A stretch of 64,000 bases of DNA from an uncultured Bacteroidales bacterium (GCA_944325435.1 CALVAC010000017.1:1-64000); one strand, 5' to 3'. Numbered from the stretch's first letter, positions 44,378 to 54,070 are shown. A program made the numbers and translations. Notes: a model not told the origin generated them from the letters alone.

Positions 44378-44800
44378 TCAGTCTTCCCATTCAACTGTCC
44401 GGGACATGTCAGGATTGACTGAAATCCTGACGGACAGTGTCTCTGGCGGGAGCAGGGGCTCCACATTTTCCGGCCATTCTATTATGCACAGACAGCCGCT
44501 GTACAGATAGTCATCCAGCCCGATGTCCACTGCCTCCCTCAGTTCGCGTATCCTGTAGAAGTCGAAATGGTACACGGGTTCCCCCTCGCCTGTCACATAT
44601 TCGTTAAGGATAGTGAATGTCGGGGAGCAGACCGTGTCCTCCACCCCGAGAGCCTTGCACAGTGCCGTAGTGAAAGTTGTCTTCCCTGCTCCCATCGGAG
44701 CATGGAACGCAATTATTCTGCTGTCTCCAATCTCCTTGAGGAATTCCGATGCAGCCCTGTCGAGGTCATTTGTGTCCCGTATTGTAATCTTGTGTCTCAT
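44378..44800 (-). CDS. tsaE: tRNA threonylcarbamoyladenosine biosynthesis ATPase TsaE
   Basis: ATPase that drives t6A37 formation with TsaB, TsaC and TsaD. Its 140 residues include the P-loop APMGAGKTTFTTALCKALG, the SPTFTILNEY switch and the HFDFYRIRE motif, then IIEWPENVEPLLP. Start ATG 44800 (MRHKITI) lies 4 bp after the stop of the histidine kinase gene; the earlier ATG 44821 overlaps it. Likely co-transcribed with the kinase and ispE. Confidence 0.94.
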   Translation of the reverse strand: MRHKITIRDTNDLDRAASEFLKEIGDSRIIAFHAPMGAGKTTFTTALCKALGVEDTVCSPTFTILNEYVTGEGEPVYHFDFYRIRELREAVDIGLDDYLYSGCLCIIEWPENVEPLLPPETLSVRISVNPDMSRTVEWED

Positions 44801-44804
44801 TTTG

Positions 44805-47800
44805 TTATGTTGTCTGTACATCAGGCTTCTTCTTCGGCAGGCTTACAATGAAACATGCGCCTCCGAGAGAGAACGACTTCTGATATGATATCTCTCCATC
44901 GCATTTGTCCACGATGTTTCGGCAAATCGCGAGCCCGAGTCCGGTCCCTCCGCTCTTGGTGGTGAAGTTCGGTGTGAACAGCCTGCTCTGGTTCTCTTCC
45001 TTTACCCCCGGACCGTTGTCTTCGAAAACGATGTCATAGTATCCGTCCTTCACACCGTTGCGCAGGCTGATGAATATCTTTCCCTTGCCATTGGTCTTGC
45101 CGTCTGCGGCTGCTTCTTCCACGGCCTGGATTGCATTGGTTATCAGATTGACGAATACCCGTATGAGCTGGGGGCGAGGGGCGAGTACGGTCGCTCCTTC
45201 CAGCCCGATGTATGACATCTCTATGTTGTCCTTGTTGTCGAATATAACGAGCTGGTCTTTCAGAGTCCGGTTGAGGTCTATCTCCACCGGCTCTTCCGTG
45301 TATAGCTTTGCGAATGTGGAGAATTCGTTCGCTGTGTCTGTCAGTATGTCGATGTGCTCCAGGATCACAGTCACCGCATGGTCGAATTTCTCTCCCCAGG
45401 TCGGGTCGTTCCTTTCCTTCATTCTCACAAGCCTCTGGATTTCGAGCTTGATCGGGGTGAGAGGGTTCTTGATTTCGTGGGCTACCTGCCTGGCCATCTC
45501 GCTCCACGCCTTGTCCCTCTCAGCCTGTGCCAGCCTGCGGCTGCTGACGGAAAGGTCGTGCACCATTCTGTTGTAGGCATCGACAAGTGTGGAGACCTCA
45601 TCGTGCCTCTTGTACATAATGTACTCGAGTTCGTGCAGGTCTGTCCCGCTCATTTTCTTCCCTATTTCGATGAGAGGCCTGAACATCCTGTTGACGAATG
45701 TCGTGCTGATCAGGACCGTCAGCAGGATAAGGATGATGAATATGTTGATGATTGTGGCCGCATGGAAGAGCGCGTCCTGCTTGAAATCGAGGTCCTGTCC
45801 GGTGTACGGGACGCTGATGATGGCTATGGTTTTCCCGGTCTCGTTGATTACGGGTGCGTACAGCGAGTAGAAGGTGTCTTTCCCGATGCGTTCGGAATGG
45901 ATGTAGAACATCTTGTTCCTGTACTTTATATAGTAGTAGGCATCTTCGTTTATGCGGGAACCGATGACCATCCTGTCGAATATTTCAGGTGTTGTAGACC
46001 TGATGACCTGTCCGGCCGGGGAATAGACCGTGATGTCGGATTTGGTGTCGTTGCTAATGCTTTCGAGGATGTAGCCGAACCTGTTGGTGCTGAGTTCTGA
46101 AGTGGAGCTGAAATCCTTGCACTGGCTGTCCATCATGGTCTGGACTATGCTGATGCGTTCGGACATAAGGTTGTCCATATTGGTCCGGTTTCTCCTGTAG
46201 ACGAATGTGACGCTGATTATGGACATTACAATCAGTGACACGAGGATGGAGGACATCAGGACTGCATTTATACGCGACCTGAAATAATTGCTTCTGAAAG
46301 TCTCCTCTCTGGCCGCCTGCTTCCTCTTGTGGACCAGTATGTAGATGGTGAAGAAGAAGATAAGCGTGAGATACGAGAATGTGACAATATAGGTCATCAC
46401 TCCGTAGACTTTCCTCGAGATGACAATGGTTTCGTTGTCTGTGACCCTGTTGATGAAATGGATATACCCGTTGACCCTTATGTACGGTGCCCCGCCGTCT
46501 ATCCTGGTCTTGAGTCTTTCGTACATTACCGAAGGATAGGCATACACCCCCTTGTTGCTGACGAGCCTGCCTGACATGAATTTAGCGTACGAGTAAAACG
46601 CGGGTATGCTGATGCCTCCGGGTTTGGAGTACCGCCCGAGAAGGCTGTAGTAGCCTCTGTCCTCACGGTTTGCCTTGGGCTCGATTTCGATGACCACCCT
46701 CGAAAGTCCGTGCTCCTGTGAATAGTACGGGAACACTCCGATATAGCCCGACTGCCCCTGGGAACTGTATGTGTAGAAGAACCTGGACCTTTCCCCGACA
46801 GGTATTCCGTTGAATATCTGCTGCTCGTATTTCCTCAGTCCTTCAGGGCTGTCGTTGGGGCATACATCTACAAATATGTCATAGTCCTGCGCTATACTGG
46901 ATATGTAATATTCGGTCAACCGGTTGAGTATCATCAGATTGCTCCGTTCCAGATGTGACAGTGCGGATATGAACGGATCTGTGGCTATCTCATCTTCCAC
47001 TCCGCGAAGGTTCATCTCCAGACCGAGATCCCTGTCCACGGCGAGCCTGTTGGAGAGGACCATCATCCTGTTCTGCTCTTTCCTGAATCCGAGGATGCTT
47101 ATCGTTGATGTGAAATATATGGCGCAGATTATGGAGAAAATGAATATGTACCTTGTCTCGAAGACATTGTAGCTCCATCCCCGGAGTATCTGCATTGCAG
47201 GGGACAGCATCTGTATCAGCAGGAGGATGCAGCACAGCAGGGCCATATATGTGACATATACCATAACCGTGTATATGGATATGTGGCTCCATATATGCAG
47301 CTCCATCTGTATGTTGGAGTTCCGGACAAGGTTGGTGAGGGTAAGTCCGGTGTACAGCAAGAGAGCTACGGTGAGTGCAGATATGCAGATACAGTAGATT
47401 CTTGCCCGCTTCTGCCGGTCTCCTCCGTGTATCCATTTTATGAATTTTCCGCGTATGAGATATGTGCTGGATATGAGCAGTATGACGGATATGTCCAGTA
47501 TCATCAGGGCGCCGAAAGAGTACAGGAATGTCCCTCCTGCATATACGGTCGGCGAGAAGAACAGGGAATCTGTCCGGAATCCCCACCAGTATGCGGACAT
47601 GGCCGCTATGGCAAGTATCAGGGAGTTCGCCAGATATGCCTTCGGTGTCCTGTGGTACCACAGGTATAGCATGGAGGCCATTACCATTATCATCAGAGAG
47701 ATCCACCGCATTATCGAGTTGGACATAGGGGTCTCCCATCCCGTCTCTGACATTATCTTGAATACAGGCTCTCCATCTATGTGCACCGGAGTCCCGCCAC

Positions 47801-48371
47801 TTTCACTGAGAGGCACAATGGAATATTTGCCCGGCAGCCTCAGGTACCGGTTCACTCCGTTGTATGACTGATGGATGTTTTCTATCAGATAATTCTTTAT
47901 CTCAAGCCCTGCAATAACTTTGCAGCTGATGCCATCCGTGCCGGACTTTACCAGATACCATTTCGGGCCGAGGTTGAGGTACTGTATTTTGGAGGTGACG
48001 CTCTTCAGAGGCGACACGAGGTTGGCCCGGTGTCCGGTAAGCCGCTGGATGACAAGCCGTGACCCGATGTTGTCGTTCGTGATGGGGAACTGGTTGCACC
48101 AGGACTGGAGGGTGTCATAGACATACCGGTAGATGACCATATCCTCCGGCAGGTCCGTGTCCAGCCATTGGGAGTGGTCCGATGCCAGGGCCTCCTCGAT
48201 ATGGCTGTCGAGCAGTTCTATCCGTTTCTCTATCCGTTTCTCTATCCTTCTGGTGACCTTTGCCGAGTCGTTGGCTGTCGTGTTGAGTATCAGTGACAGC
48301 CCGAACAGCAGCAGGGAAGCCAGTACGCAGACCGTGCTTCCGTATTTCCTTATATAAAGGTTTGTGTTCAT
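44805..48371 (-). CDS. Large multi-spanning sensor histidine kinase
   Basis: 1188-residue inner-membrane sensor. An N-terminal helix and periplasmic stretch are followed by about six to seven membrane helices (around 215-400), a second large extracytoplasmic domain (about 430-690), another helix pair, and a periplasmic segment. Then come a HAMP region, HisKA with the phospho-acceptor His at 965 (ARQVAHEIKNPLTPIKLEI) and HATPase_c (LITNAIQAVEEA, FEDNGPGVKEE, GGTGLGLAICRNIV). No receiver domain and no adjacent response regulator gene were seen. Near residue 42 the codons repeat (RIEKRIEKRIE). Signal unknown. It lies 9 bp after rlmH and 4 bp before tsaE. Confidence 0.9.
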   Translation of the reverse strand: MNTNLYIRKYGSTVCVLASLLLFGLSLILNTTANDSAKVTRRIEKRIEKRIELLDSHIEEALASDHSQWLDTDLPEDMVIYRYVYDTLQSWCNQFPITNDNIGSRLVIQRLTGHRANLVSPLKSVTSKIQYLNLGPKWYLVKSGTDGISCKVIAGLEIKNYLIENIHQSYNGVNRYLRLPGKYSIVPLSESGGTPVHIDGEPVFKIMSETGWETPMSNSIMRWISLMIMVMASMLYLWYHRTPKAYLANSLILAIAAMSAYWWGFRTDSLFFSPTVYAGGTFLYSFGALMILDISVILLISSTYLIRGKFIKWIHGGDRQKRARIYCICISALTVALLLYTGLTLTNLVRNSNIQMELHIWSHISIYTVMVYVTYMALLCCILLLIQMLSPAMQILRGWSYNVFETRYIFIFSIICAIYFTSTISILGFRKEQNRMMVLSNRLAVDRDLGLEMNLRGVEDEIATDPFISALSHLERSNLMILNRLTEYYISSIAQDYDIFVDVCPNDSPEGLRKYEQQIFNGIPVGERSRFFYTYSSQGQSGYIGVFPYYSQEHGLSRVVIEIEPKANREDRGYYSLLGRYSKPGGISIPAFYSYAKFMSGRLVSNKGVYAYPSVMYERLKTRIDGGAPYIRVNGYIHFINRVTDNETIVISRKVYGVMTYIVTFSYLTLIFFFTIYILVHKRKQAAREETFRSNYFRSRINAVLMSSILVSLIVMSIISVTFVYRRNRTNMDNLMSERISIVQTMMDSQCKDFSSTSELSTNRFGYILESISNDTKSDITVYSPAGQVIRSTTPEIFDRMVIGSRINEDAYYYIKYRNKMFYIHSERIGKDTFYSLYAPVINETGKTIAIISVPYTGQDLDFKQDALFHAATIINIFIILILLTVLISTTFVNRMFRPLIEIGKKMSGTDLHELEYIMYKRHDEVSTLVDAYNRMVHDLSVSSRRLAQAERDKAWSEMARQVAHEIKNPLTPIKLEIQRLVRMKERNDPTWGEKFDHAVTVILEHIDILTDTANEFSTFAKLYTEEPVEIDLNRTLKDQLVIFDNKDNIEMSYIGLEGATVLAPRPQLIRVFVNLITNAIQAVEEAAADGKTNGKGKIFISLRNGVKDGYYDIVFEDNGPGVKEENQSRLFTPNFTTKSGGTGLGLAICRNIVDKCDGEISYQKSFSLGGACFIVSLPKKKPDVQTT

Positions 48372-48380
48372 TCTCTCGAA

Positions 48381-48854
48381 TCATTCATGATGGTACGGCT
48401 CTCCTTTCATTATGGTGAACGCCCTGTACAGCTGCTCGATGAATATGACCCTCACCATCTGGTGCGAAAATGTCATTTTCGAAAGCGATACCAGTCCGTT
48501 GCTCCGGTCGTAGACCTGTCCGGAGAAGCCGTATGCCCCTCCGATGACGAACACCATATCCCGGCCGGAGTTTGAGATGCGTCTTTCCAGTGCCCGTGCC
48601 CATTCCACTGATGAATATTCCTTTCCGTGTTCATCAAGGAGGATAACATCATCGGAAGGCTTGATGGCCTTGAGTATCAGTTCGCCCTCTTTTGTCTTGA
48701 CCTGCTCCTTGCCAAGCGATGAGGCATTCTTCAGTTCCGGGATTTCCGTGACTGAAAAATTGATGTAATGGCCGAGCCGGGAGATGTAGATCTTCATCCC
48801 TTCCCGGACCCATTGTATGTCCGTCTTTCCTGTTGTAAGCAGAGTGATTTTCAT
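48381..48854 (-). CDS. rlmH: 23S rRNA (pseudouridine1915-N3)-methyltransferase
   Basis: SPOUT methyltransferase that acts on the assembled 70S ribosome. It has 157 residues: MKITLLTTGKTDIQWVREGM, LLDEHGKEYSSVEWA, the SAM knot VFVIGGAYGFSGQVYDR and the C-terminal HQMVRVIFIEQLYRAFTIMKGEPYHH. ATG 48854 is chosen; a TATATTTG box lies 19 bp upstream. First gene of the minus-strand run rlmH-kinase-tsaE-ispE. Confidence 0.96.
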   Translation of the reverse strand: MKITLLTTGKTDIQWVREGMKIYISRLGHYINFSVTEIPELKNASSLGKEQVKTKEGELILKAIKPSDDVILLDEHGKEYSSVEWARALERRISNSGRDMVFVIGGAYGFSGQVYDRSNGLVSLSKMTFSHQMVRVIFIEQLYRAFTIMKGEPYHHE

Positions 48855-48871
48855 ATGTCTGGCCGCAATCT

Positions 48872-48880
48872 GCAAATATA
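48872..48880 (-). promoter_or_regulatory. -7 box of the rlmH operon
   Basis: On the minus strand TATATTTGC at 48872-48880. The -33 is weak (TTTT about 16 bp upstream). A short leader of about 15 nt is predicted before ATG 48854. Confidence 0.6.
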
Positions 48881-49103
48881 TCAAAAATTCCTGATGAAAA
48901 TTCTATGGCGGGACAGTCAATCGGCGTGCACTGTTTTCTGAACGCAGTTACAAACGCAGTCTAACATAAAAAGAATTTTCGGTCAATATTGATTTTCAGT
49001 ATTTTTTGCCCCAAATTTGTATTCGCAACAGCCCTGAAAAAGAGAGTCAATGCACTGGATTTTCAAATTATTTGCTACATTTACGGCAAATTTGAATCAG
49101 TAA

Positions 49104-49202
49104 GCGTTTGCTTTATTCCCGGACGACGAATCTGGTAAATTCTATGATGAAGGGAATGTGCAGGCCTCTCTTACGCCTATCTATGACCATATCGTAGCAT
49201 AG
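49104..49202 (+). pseudogene. Possible gene relic (C-terminal fragment)
   Basis: Inside the 658-bp stretch 48885-49542, which lacks a normal gene, a 32-codon open stretch between stops reads AFALFPDDESGKFYDEGNVQ and on to PIYDHIVA. The composition looks protein-like (acidic, aromatic) but there is no start codon and I do not recognise it. It could be the end of a decayed gene, or chance. Confidence 0.25.
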
Positions 49203-49327
49203 CGTGGGGCTGTTGCTTGTTTTGTCATCAGGCTTTACCAGAGCCAGTCGTCCAGAATAAGTCAATGGTTCCGCGCTTCTTTATGTATTATGCCGTCCCG
49301 GGACCAGACGAAAGAAAAACAGGTATC

Positions 49328-49417
49328 GTGAAAACAATATGCATCCTGCTTTATGCAATAGTGATGTCAACTTTAAACTCATGTGATTCTCCGCTCCCGA
49401 ATGACGGCAGAATATAA
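49328..49417 (+). pseudogene. Truncated lipoprotein or lipopeptide
   Basis: From GTG 49328, 29 codons give VKTICILLYAIVMSTLNSC followed by ten residues and a stop: a good lipoprotein signal peptide with lipobox L-N-S-C and almost nothing after it. It resembles the signal peptides of the lipoprotein genes just downstream. It may be a relic left by deletion within that family or a real tiny lipopeptide. Confidence 0.35.
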
Positions 49418-49542
49418 TGTGTGTTACGGGACGGTAGCCGGCACTGCACGGTGACTTTGACCTGTCAGAAATCTCAGGCAGCGCCAGATGCGGATCAATC
49501 GGTTGAAACAATATTATGAATTAACTATAAGAACGATCGGTT

Positions 49543-51228
49543 ATGAAAAAGACAGTCATACCGGTACTGTTTGCAGCGGCTGTCCTTTCTGGATGCGACC
49601 TGCTCGGTATCGGGAACAAAGGAAACGAGGGTGACATCTATCTCGGCTCACAGACGCTGGAAGTTTCGGCCGAAGGCGGTTCCTACAACATTAGCGTCTA
49701 CTGCAATGATGACTGGACAGCGGAGTCCGGAGCCTCATGGGTCTATGTAACCCAAGACAGCTACGGCACCGACAATGCTACAGTCAACATATCGCCCAAC
49801 AGGCCTGACAGCGAAGGAATCATCTCTGACCGGGAGACGCAGATTACTTTCTATAGCGGAGAGTCAAATGTCGTACTGACGGTGAGGCAATCAGCTTCTT
49901 CAGACAACACCATATCCCTCAGCCAGAACGAAGCATCATTTGGTCCGGCAGGTGGCAGATTGGACATTCTGGTCAGCTGTACCGGTAACTGGGAGCTCGG
50001 GTATAACGGTGAATATTGGGTGAATCCGTCTTCTGAAGATGGCTATAACGGCTATACAGTCACTTTTGAAATCGGCTACAATTCCGATACGGAGACGAGA
50101 AGCACAACATATACTTTCTACTGCGGAGTTGCGGAAGCTACGCTTACGATTACCCAGACAGGGGACAACAGTGAATCTATCAGTTTCAAGGACCCGTATT
50201 TCGAGGAAGCCCTTCTCTATGCAGGGGCGGACAGGAATATGGACGGGAAGATTACTGTTGAAGAGGCTGCATCGGTGACAGAGTTGAACATATCGGACAG
50301 GCAGATCCGGAATATGGATGAGATACGGTATTTTACATCTCTTGTCCGGCTAGACTGCAGCAGGAGCAATCTCGAAGGATTTCCTGATTTCAGCAGCTGC
50401 ACTAAACTGGAAGAACTCGTATGCGACAGATGCGGACTCAACAGCATTGACCTCGGCACATGCCCGCAACTGAAACGCCTCAGCTGTGAAATCAACTCTC
50501 CTGGGACCATTGACCTGTCGCCTGTTCCGGAACTGGAATACCTGCAATGCAATAACTGCAAGCTCACTTCGCTTGACCTTTCTGGCAATCCGCTGATAAA
50601 GGATGTATATGCCACATCAAACGGTGACTTGACCGAAGTCAACCTTACCGGATGCAGGCAACTTGAAACAGTGTCGCTCGGCAACAGCGCCCTTACAAGT
50701 CTGGAACTTTCAGGATATCCTGTCCTCGAAAATGTCTATGTCGGCAACTGTATTCTTCAGTCCCTAATATTGCGGGACTGCCCGTCACTGACCTATATAT
50801 CATGCGAAAGCAACAGTCTCAATACTCTCGTGACAGACAACTGCCCGTCACTTGAAAGGATATTTTGCTACGATAATGACTTGACCTCACTCGACATAGT
50901 ATCGGATAAAATGTGGCAGATAGAATGCGGCAGCAACGCTATGACCGGACTAGACCTTTCAGGCTGTCCGAACCTTGAGGATCTTTCCTGCGAGAACAAT
51001 AAAATGACATCACTGGATGTAACAGGCCTGTCACTCCTGCAGACTCTGGACTGCAGTTCCAACTCTATCAGTGAACTTGACCTGACTAATAACAGAGACC
51101 TCGAAAGTCTCGACTGTGGGGAAAACGGCAAGATGACAGTTAGGGTCTACCGGTACCACACCATCAGAAATTTCGGAAGCACAGAAAACGATGATGACAT
51201 AACTGTCGTCTATGTAGATGAAATCTAA
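49543..51228 (+). CDS. BACON / EF-hand-like / LRR surface lipoprotein
   Basis: 561-residue lipoprotein (lipobox LSGC, Cys 18). Two BACON-type beta domains lie at about 35-115 (LEVSAEGGSYNISVYCNDDW) and 120-212 (SFGPAGGRLDILVSC). Next is an EF-hand-like D-R-N-M-D-G-K-I-T-V-E-E near 235. About 13 leucine-rich repeats follow (260-530, unit LxxLxCxxNxLTSLDLSG). BACON is thought to bind carbohydrate or glycoprotein; LRRs bind proteins. It is probably surface exposed, though export signals beyond the lipobox are not clear. Substrate unknown. It heads the lipoprotein array, 6 bp before the next gene. No clear -33/-7 promoter was found in the upstream gap. Confidence 0.8.
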   Translation: MKKTVIPVLFAAAVLSGCDLLGIGNKGNEGDIYLGSQTLEVSAEGGSYNISVYCNDDWTAESGASWVYVTQDSYGTDNATVNISPNRPDSEGIISDRETQITFYSGESNVVLTVRQSASSDNTISLSQNEASFGPAGGRLDILVSCTGNWELGYNGEYWVNPSSEDGYNGYTVTFEIGYNSDTETRSTTYTFYCGVAEATLTITQTGDNSESISFKDPYFEEALLYAGADRNMDGKITVEEAASVTELNISDRQIRNMDEIRYFTSLVRLDCSRSNLEGFPDFSSCTKLEELVCDRCGLNSIDLGTCPQLKRLSCEINSPGTIDLSPVPELEYLQCNNCKLTSLDLSGNPLIKDVYATSNGDLTEVNLTGCRQLETVSLGNSALTSLELSGYPVLENVYVGNCILQSLILRDCPSLTYISCESNSLNTLVTDNCPSLERIFCYDNDLTSLDIVSDKMWQIECGSNAMTGLDLSGCPNLEDLSCENNKMTSLDVTGLSLLQTLDCSSNSISELDLTNNRDLESLDCGENGKMTVRVYRYHTIRNFGSTENDDDITVVYVDEI

Positions 51229-51234
51229 AACTGT

Positions 51235-52305
51235 ATGAAAATATTCAATTGTATCATAAAATTATGCGCCATTGCAGTATTGTTGGCAGGCACCCTGATG
51301 TCATGCTCGTACGGAGATGACAACATGCACTACTTCGATGAAGACGGCAACTTGATTGCGGATCTCCATCTCGATGAAAGGTTTGTCGGGCTGTGGGTGA
51401 ATGTGTACAACGGCACATATTCCGAATATTCCGAAGATGCCGAGACGAATGAAGCGGGGACCATATTCGAATTCAAGGAAGATGGCTCTTTCAATGTCTA
51501 TTGCCGCGAGATTCCCGGCACTCTGACTGACGGTATAGTCAAAGGCTGTTCATTGGAGGAGTTCGATCTTGCAGACTCAAACTATGCTACCTGCGAAGAC
51601 GGAATGATGTACGATCTCGCGGCGGCCTATTTCTATGGCAGGTACAGTTTCCCCGATGACGGGGCATTCATCCTCGACCAGGACGGCTATTCCAGAGTGT
51701 TCCGGAAAGTAAGCGGATTCGAAGACAATATACTTGTCAGGTCCATAAATGACAAAATATACCTGGAATATGACAAAGCCGACAGGTTGTCGACAATATC
51801 CGTCATTCGGGACGGTGTCTCTACGGAATACAGGATTGCGTACGGTGGAGACATTCTGATAACTTCTGCCTCCGGTGATGCCTCACCGCAATGGCTATGT
51901 ACTTTAACCATATATGATGGCAGACCGGATACCATAGAATGGCAAGACCGGATGACTGAATACAAATATTCCGAAGATACAGGGCTTCTCGAGAGTGTGG
52001 ATGGGAACAGGTTCAGATGGGAGGATGGCAATCTCATTTCAGGTGGAGACATCATAGAATCCGAATATCTTGACAGGGAAAACAGAATGAACATCGATAT
52101 CTACGGAGACAGTCCGTTCGGACTGAAGTTCAACGGGCTTGTAAGCCGCGACTATGTCAAGTCAAGGATATATGCGGAAGGGGGACAGACCGTCACAAGA
52201 ACCTATGAATACGAATTCACCGAAGACGGTATGGTGGATGTCATGACCGTCACTACCGTTTCCGGAGAAACTACGGAAACGGAAACCTGCAGATTCTCAT
52301 ATTGA
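51235..52305 (+). CDS. Array lipoprotein A
   Basis: 356-residue predicted lipoprotein (lipobox LMSC, Cys 24), not recognised as a named family. Residues 25-150 are acidic and look like a lipocalin-type strand region (RFVGLWVNVYNGTY, IFEFKEDGSFNVYC). From about 165 comes the module shared with the next genes: KIYLEYDKADRLSTIS, W-E-D-G-N-L near 261, REN-RMNIDIYG, GLVSRDYVKSRIY, and TYEYEFTEDGMVDVM. The YD-plus-GR/DR start recalls YD or DUF4595 proteins. It follows the LRR gene by 6 bp and the next lipoprotein gene by 21 bp. Confidence 0.68.
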   Translation: MKIFNCIIKLCAIAVLLAGTLMSCSYGDDNMHYFDEDGNLIADLHLDERFVGLWVNVYNGTYSEYSEDAETNEAGTIFEFKEDGSFNVYCREIPGTLTDGIVKGCSLEEFDLADSNYATCEDGMMYDLAAAYFYGRYSFPDDGAFILDQDGYSRVFRKVSGFEDNILVRSINDKIYLEYDKADRLSTISVIRDGVSTEYRIAYGGDILITSASGDASPQWLCTLTIYDGRPDTIEWQDRMTEYKYSEDTGLLESVDGNRFRWEDGNLISGGDIIESEYLDRENRMNIDIYGDSPFGLKFNGLVSRDYVKSRIYAEGGQTVTRTYEYEFTEDGMVDVMTVTTVSGETTETETCRFSY

Positions 52306-52326
52306 TGATAAATTAATTTCATAATT

Positions 52327-53121
52327 ATGAAAAAGACAATGATTTTTATGCTGCTATGCGCAGCGATGGCAACCGCCTTTACGGCATGTGAAAAGGATCC
52401 GGCCGCTGATGATCCGGCCGGACAGGAAGGCAATAACGGCAATGTCAATGAAAATCCCGGAGGCTCTGATGGATACTTGGTGCCTTGGGAAACTTCCGAA
52501 AGACTTCTGAAAACAGTAGAATGCAGTTCTGGAGAAAAGGCGGAGATAGAATACGATGGTATGGGGCGTCCTGTCCGTATAGACATCACGACTTCATACG
52601 GATCCACCCAAGAATCCAACCTGACATATGAGGTAAATGCAATGACCATAACATCAGTCGAAGACTATGGGGATGGTGAACCTTATGAAGCAATGCTGAC
52701 ATATACATGGAACAATGAAGGATATATGATTGACTGCCCGATAGGAGAACCGTATGTTTCACGGTTTGAATACAAGGACAATTATCTCGTAAGATGCTAT
52801 GAGGATACGAGCATACAGGATGCTGACAATATATGGCAGGATGGCAACCTCATGGCTGGATACACTTTGTTAATGGATGGAAATTTCACATATTTAGGCC
52901 AGAAGAACAAGGTAAACATGTATTTTTATGATATGGTAATGTCTCCGAAGTTAAATGGACATGTGAGCGAGAACTATATCAAGTCCAGAAGCGACAACTG
53001 GAGCTCCAGTGAATATGAATATGTGTTCGATGATGAGGGGTATGTGACTTCAATGACCGAACACGAGACCTCCAAGGCTGGAAGCCGTGACCTCGAATAC
53101 AGTTTCACTTATTATGAATGA
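52327..53121 (+). CDS. Array lipoprotein B
   Basis: 264-residue predicted lipoprotein (lipobox FTAC, Cys 21; then an Asp/Gly/Asn-rich linker to about 50). From about 60 it is made up almost wholly of the array module: LLKTVECSSGEKAEIEYDGMG, a strand region, W-Q-D-G-N-L near 170, QKNKVNMYFYDM, GHVSENYIKSR, and the end SSEYEYVFDDEGYVTSM... with final LEYSFTYYE. The last residues match those of lipoprotein D (LEYRLTYYE). It is the simplest member and defines the module best. Confidence 0.72.
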   Translation: MKKTMIFMLLCAAMATAFTACEKDPAADDPAGQEGNNGNVNENPGGSDGYLVPWETSERLLKTVECSSGEKAEIEYDGMGRPVRIDITTSYGSTQESNLTYEVNAMTITSVEDYGDGEPYEAMLTYTWNNEGYMIDCPIGEPYVSRFEYKDNYLVRCYEDTSIQDADNIWQDGNLMAGYTLLMDGNFTYLGQKNKVNMYFYDMVMSPKLNGHVSENYIKSRSDNWSSSEYEYVFDDEGYVTSMTEHETSKAGSRDLEYSFTYYE

Positions 53122-53223
53122 CAGATATCACATTGAACATTATATATGAACCGATGGATTCCGACAGCCTGAATGTGAAAACAACGGAGTATTAACCGTA
53201 AAGTACAATTGAAGGTAAATGTT

Positions 53224-54029
53224 ATGAAAAACGCAGCAGATATGATATTGATGTTGTCGTTCAGTGCAGGACTTGTATTTACATCGTGTACGGAAGACAA
53301 TGCGGGTGGGACTTATGGAAACGGAGATGAAACCCATACAATAGTCTCCAAACAAAAAAGGTCAAGTCCCTGTCAGATGAGGATGGGAACATAATCTACT
53401 CATTCGAATATGACGATAAGGACAGGCTGGTCAGATATTCGTTCAGAGGGGAGAACAGGATGTCTTATAAATATAAGGACAACAGAATCACAGCAACGCC
53501 ATTGGATGGGCACCCTTACTCTTATGATTTTCACTTTGACGATGAGGGGTATCTTGTTTCATGGGATATGCTATGTAATGGTGAGATAAGTGAAACATTC
53601 ACAATGCAATACATAGACGGTTTCCTTGTTGCTGATCCAGGAGGAGATTACGGATACATTTATATGGACGGAAATCTTGTATACACATACGATGAAAAAG
53701 GCAGTTACGGTGAGCTTGCTTACTATGACATACCTTACGATCTCAGCATTGATATCCAGTTCCTTGGCAATATGTATTATATCGGTTATTGCGGATATGA
53801 CGGATACTTGCCTGTCTTGAAACCGTTACCGGGAATAACCAGCCGGAACTGTCTGAAAAGGGCAACCAGAACAGATGCTGGCAGTATGCTTGATGTCGAA
53901 TATGAATATACGCTGGATTCCGACGGCAATATCAGTGAAATCAGGATGAAGGGTGTGATGACTTATATAATCGATGGTACAGAACATGAAGCTCCGTTAA
54001 GTGAAATGGTCTTATGTGTTGAATATTAA
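53224..54029 (+). pseudogene. Array lipoprotein C, frameshifted in an A6 run
   Basis: A fourth copy of the module is broken in two frames. The first frame gives a lipoprotein signal peptide (MKNAADMILMLSFSAGLVF, lipobox FTSC) and stops at 53394. The second frame, open from about 53343 to 54029, gives VKSLSDEDGNIIYSFEYDDK, then Y-M-D-G-N-L near 53664 and a C-terminal YEYTLDSDGNISEI. The frames meet at AAAAAA (53354-53359). A -1 shift there would restore one lipoprotein of about 268 residues. It may be a pseudogene, a phase-variable gene, or recoded; the sequence alone does not decide. Confidence 0.65.
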
Positions 54030-54070
54030 TTTCAACTGCTGATTCATATCGTTAATAAAGAAGCAAATCT

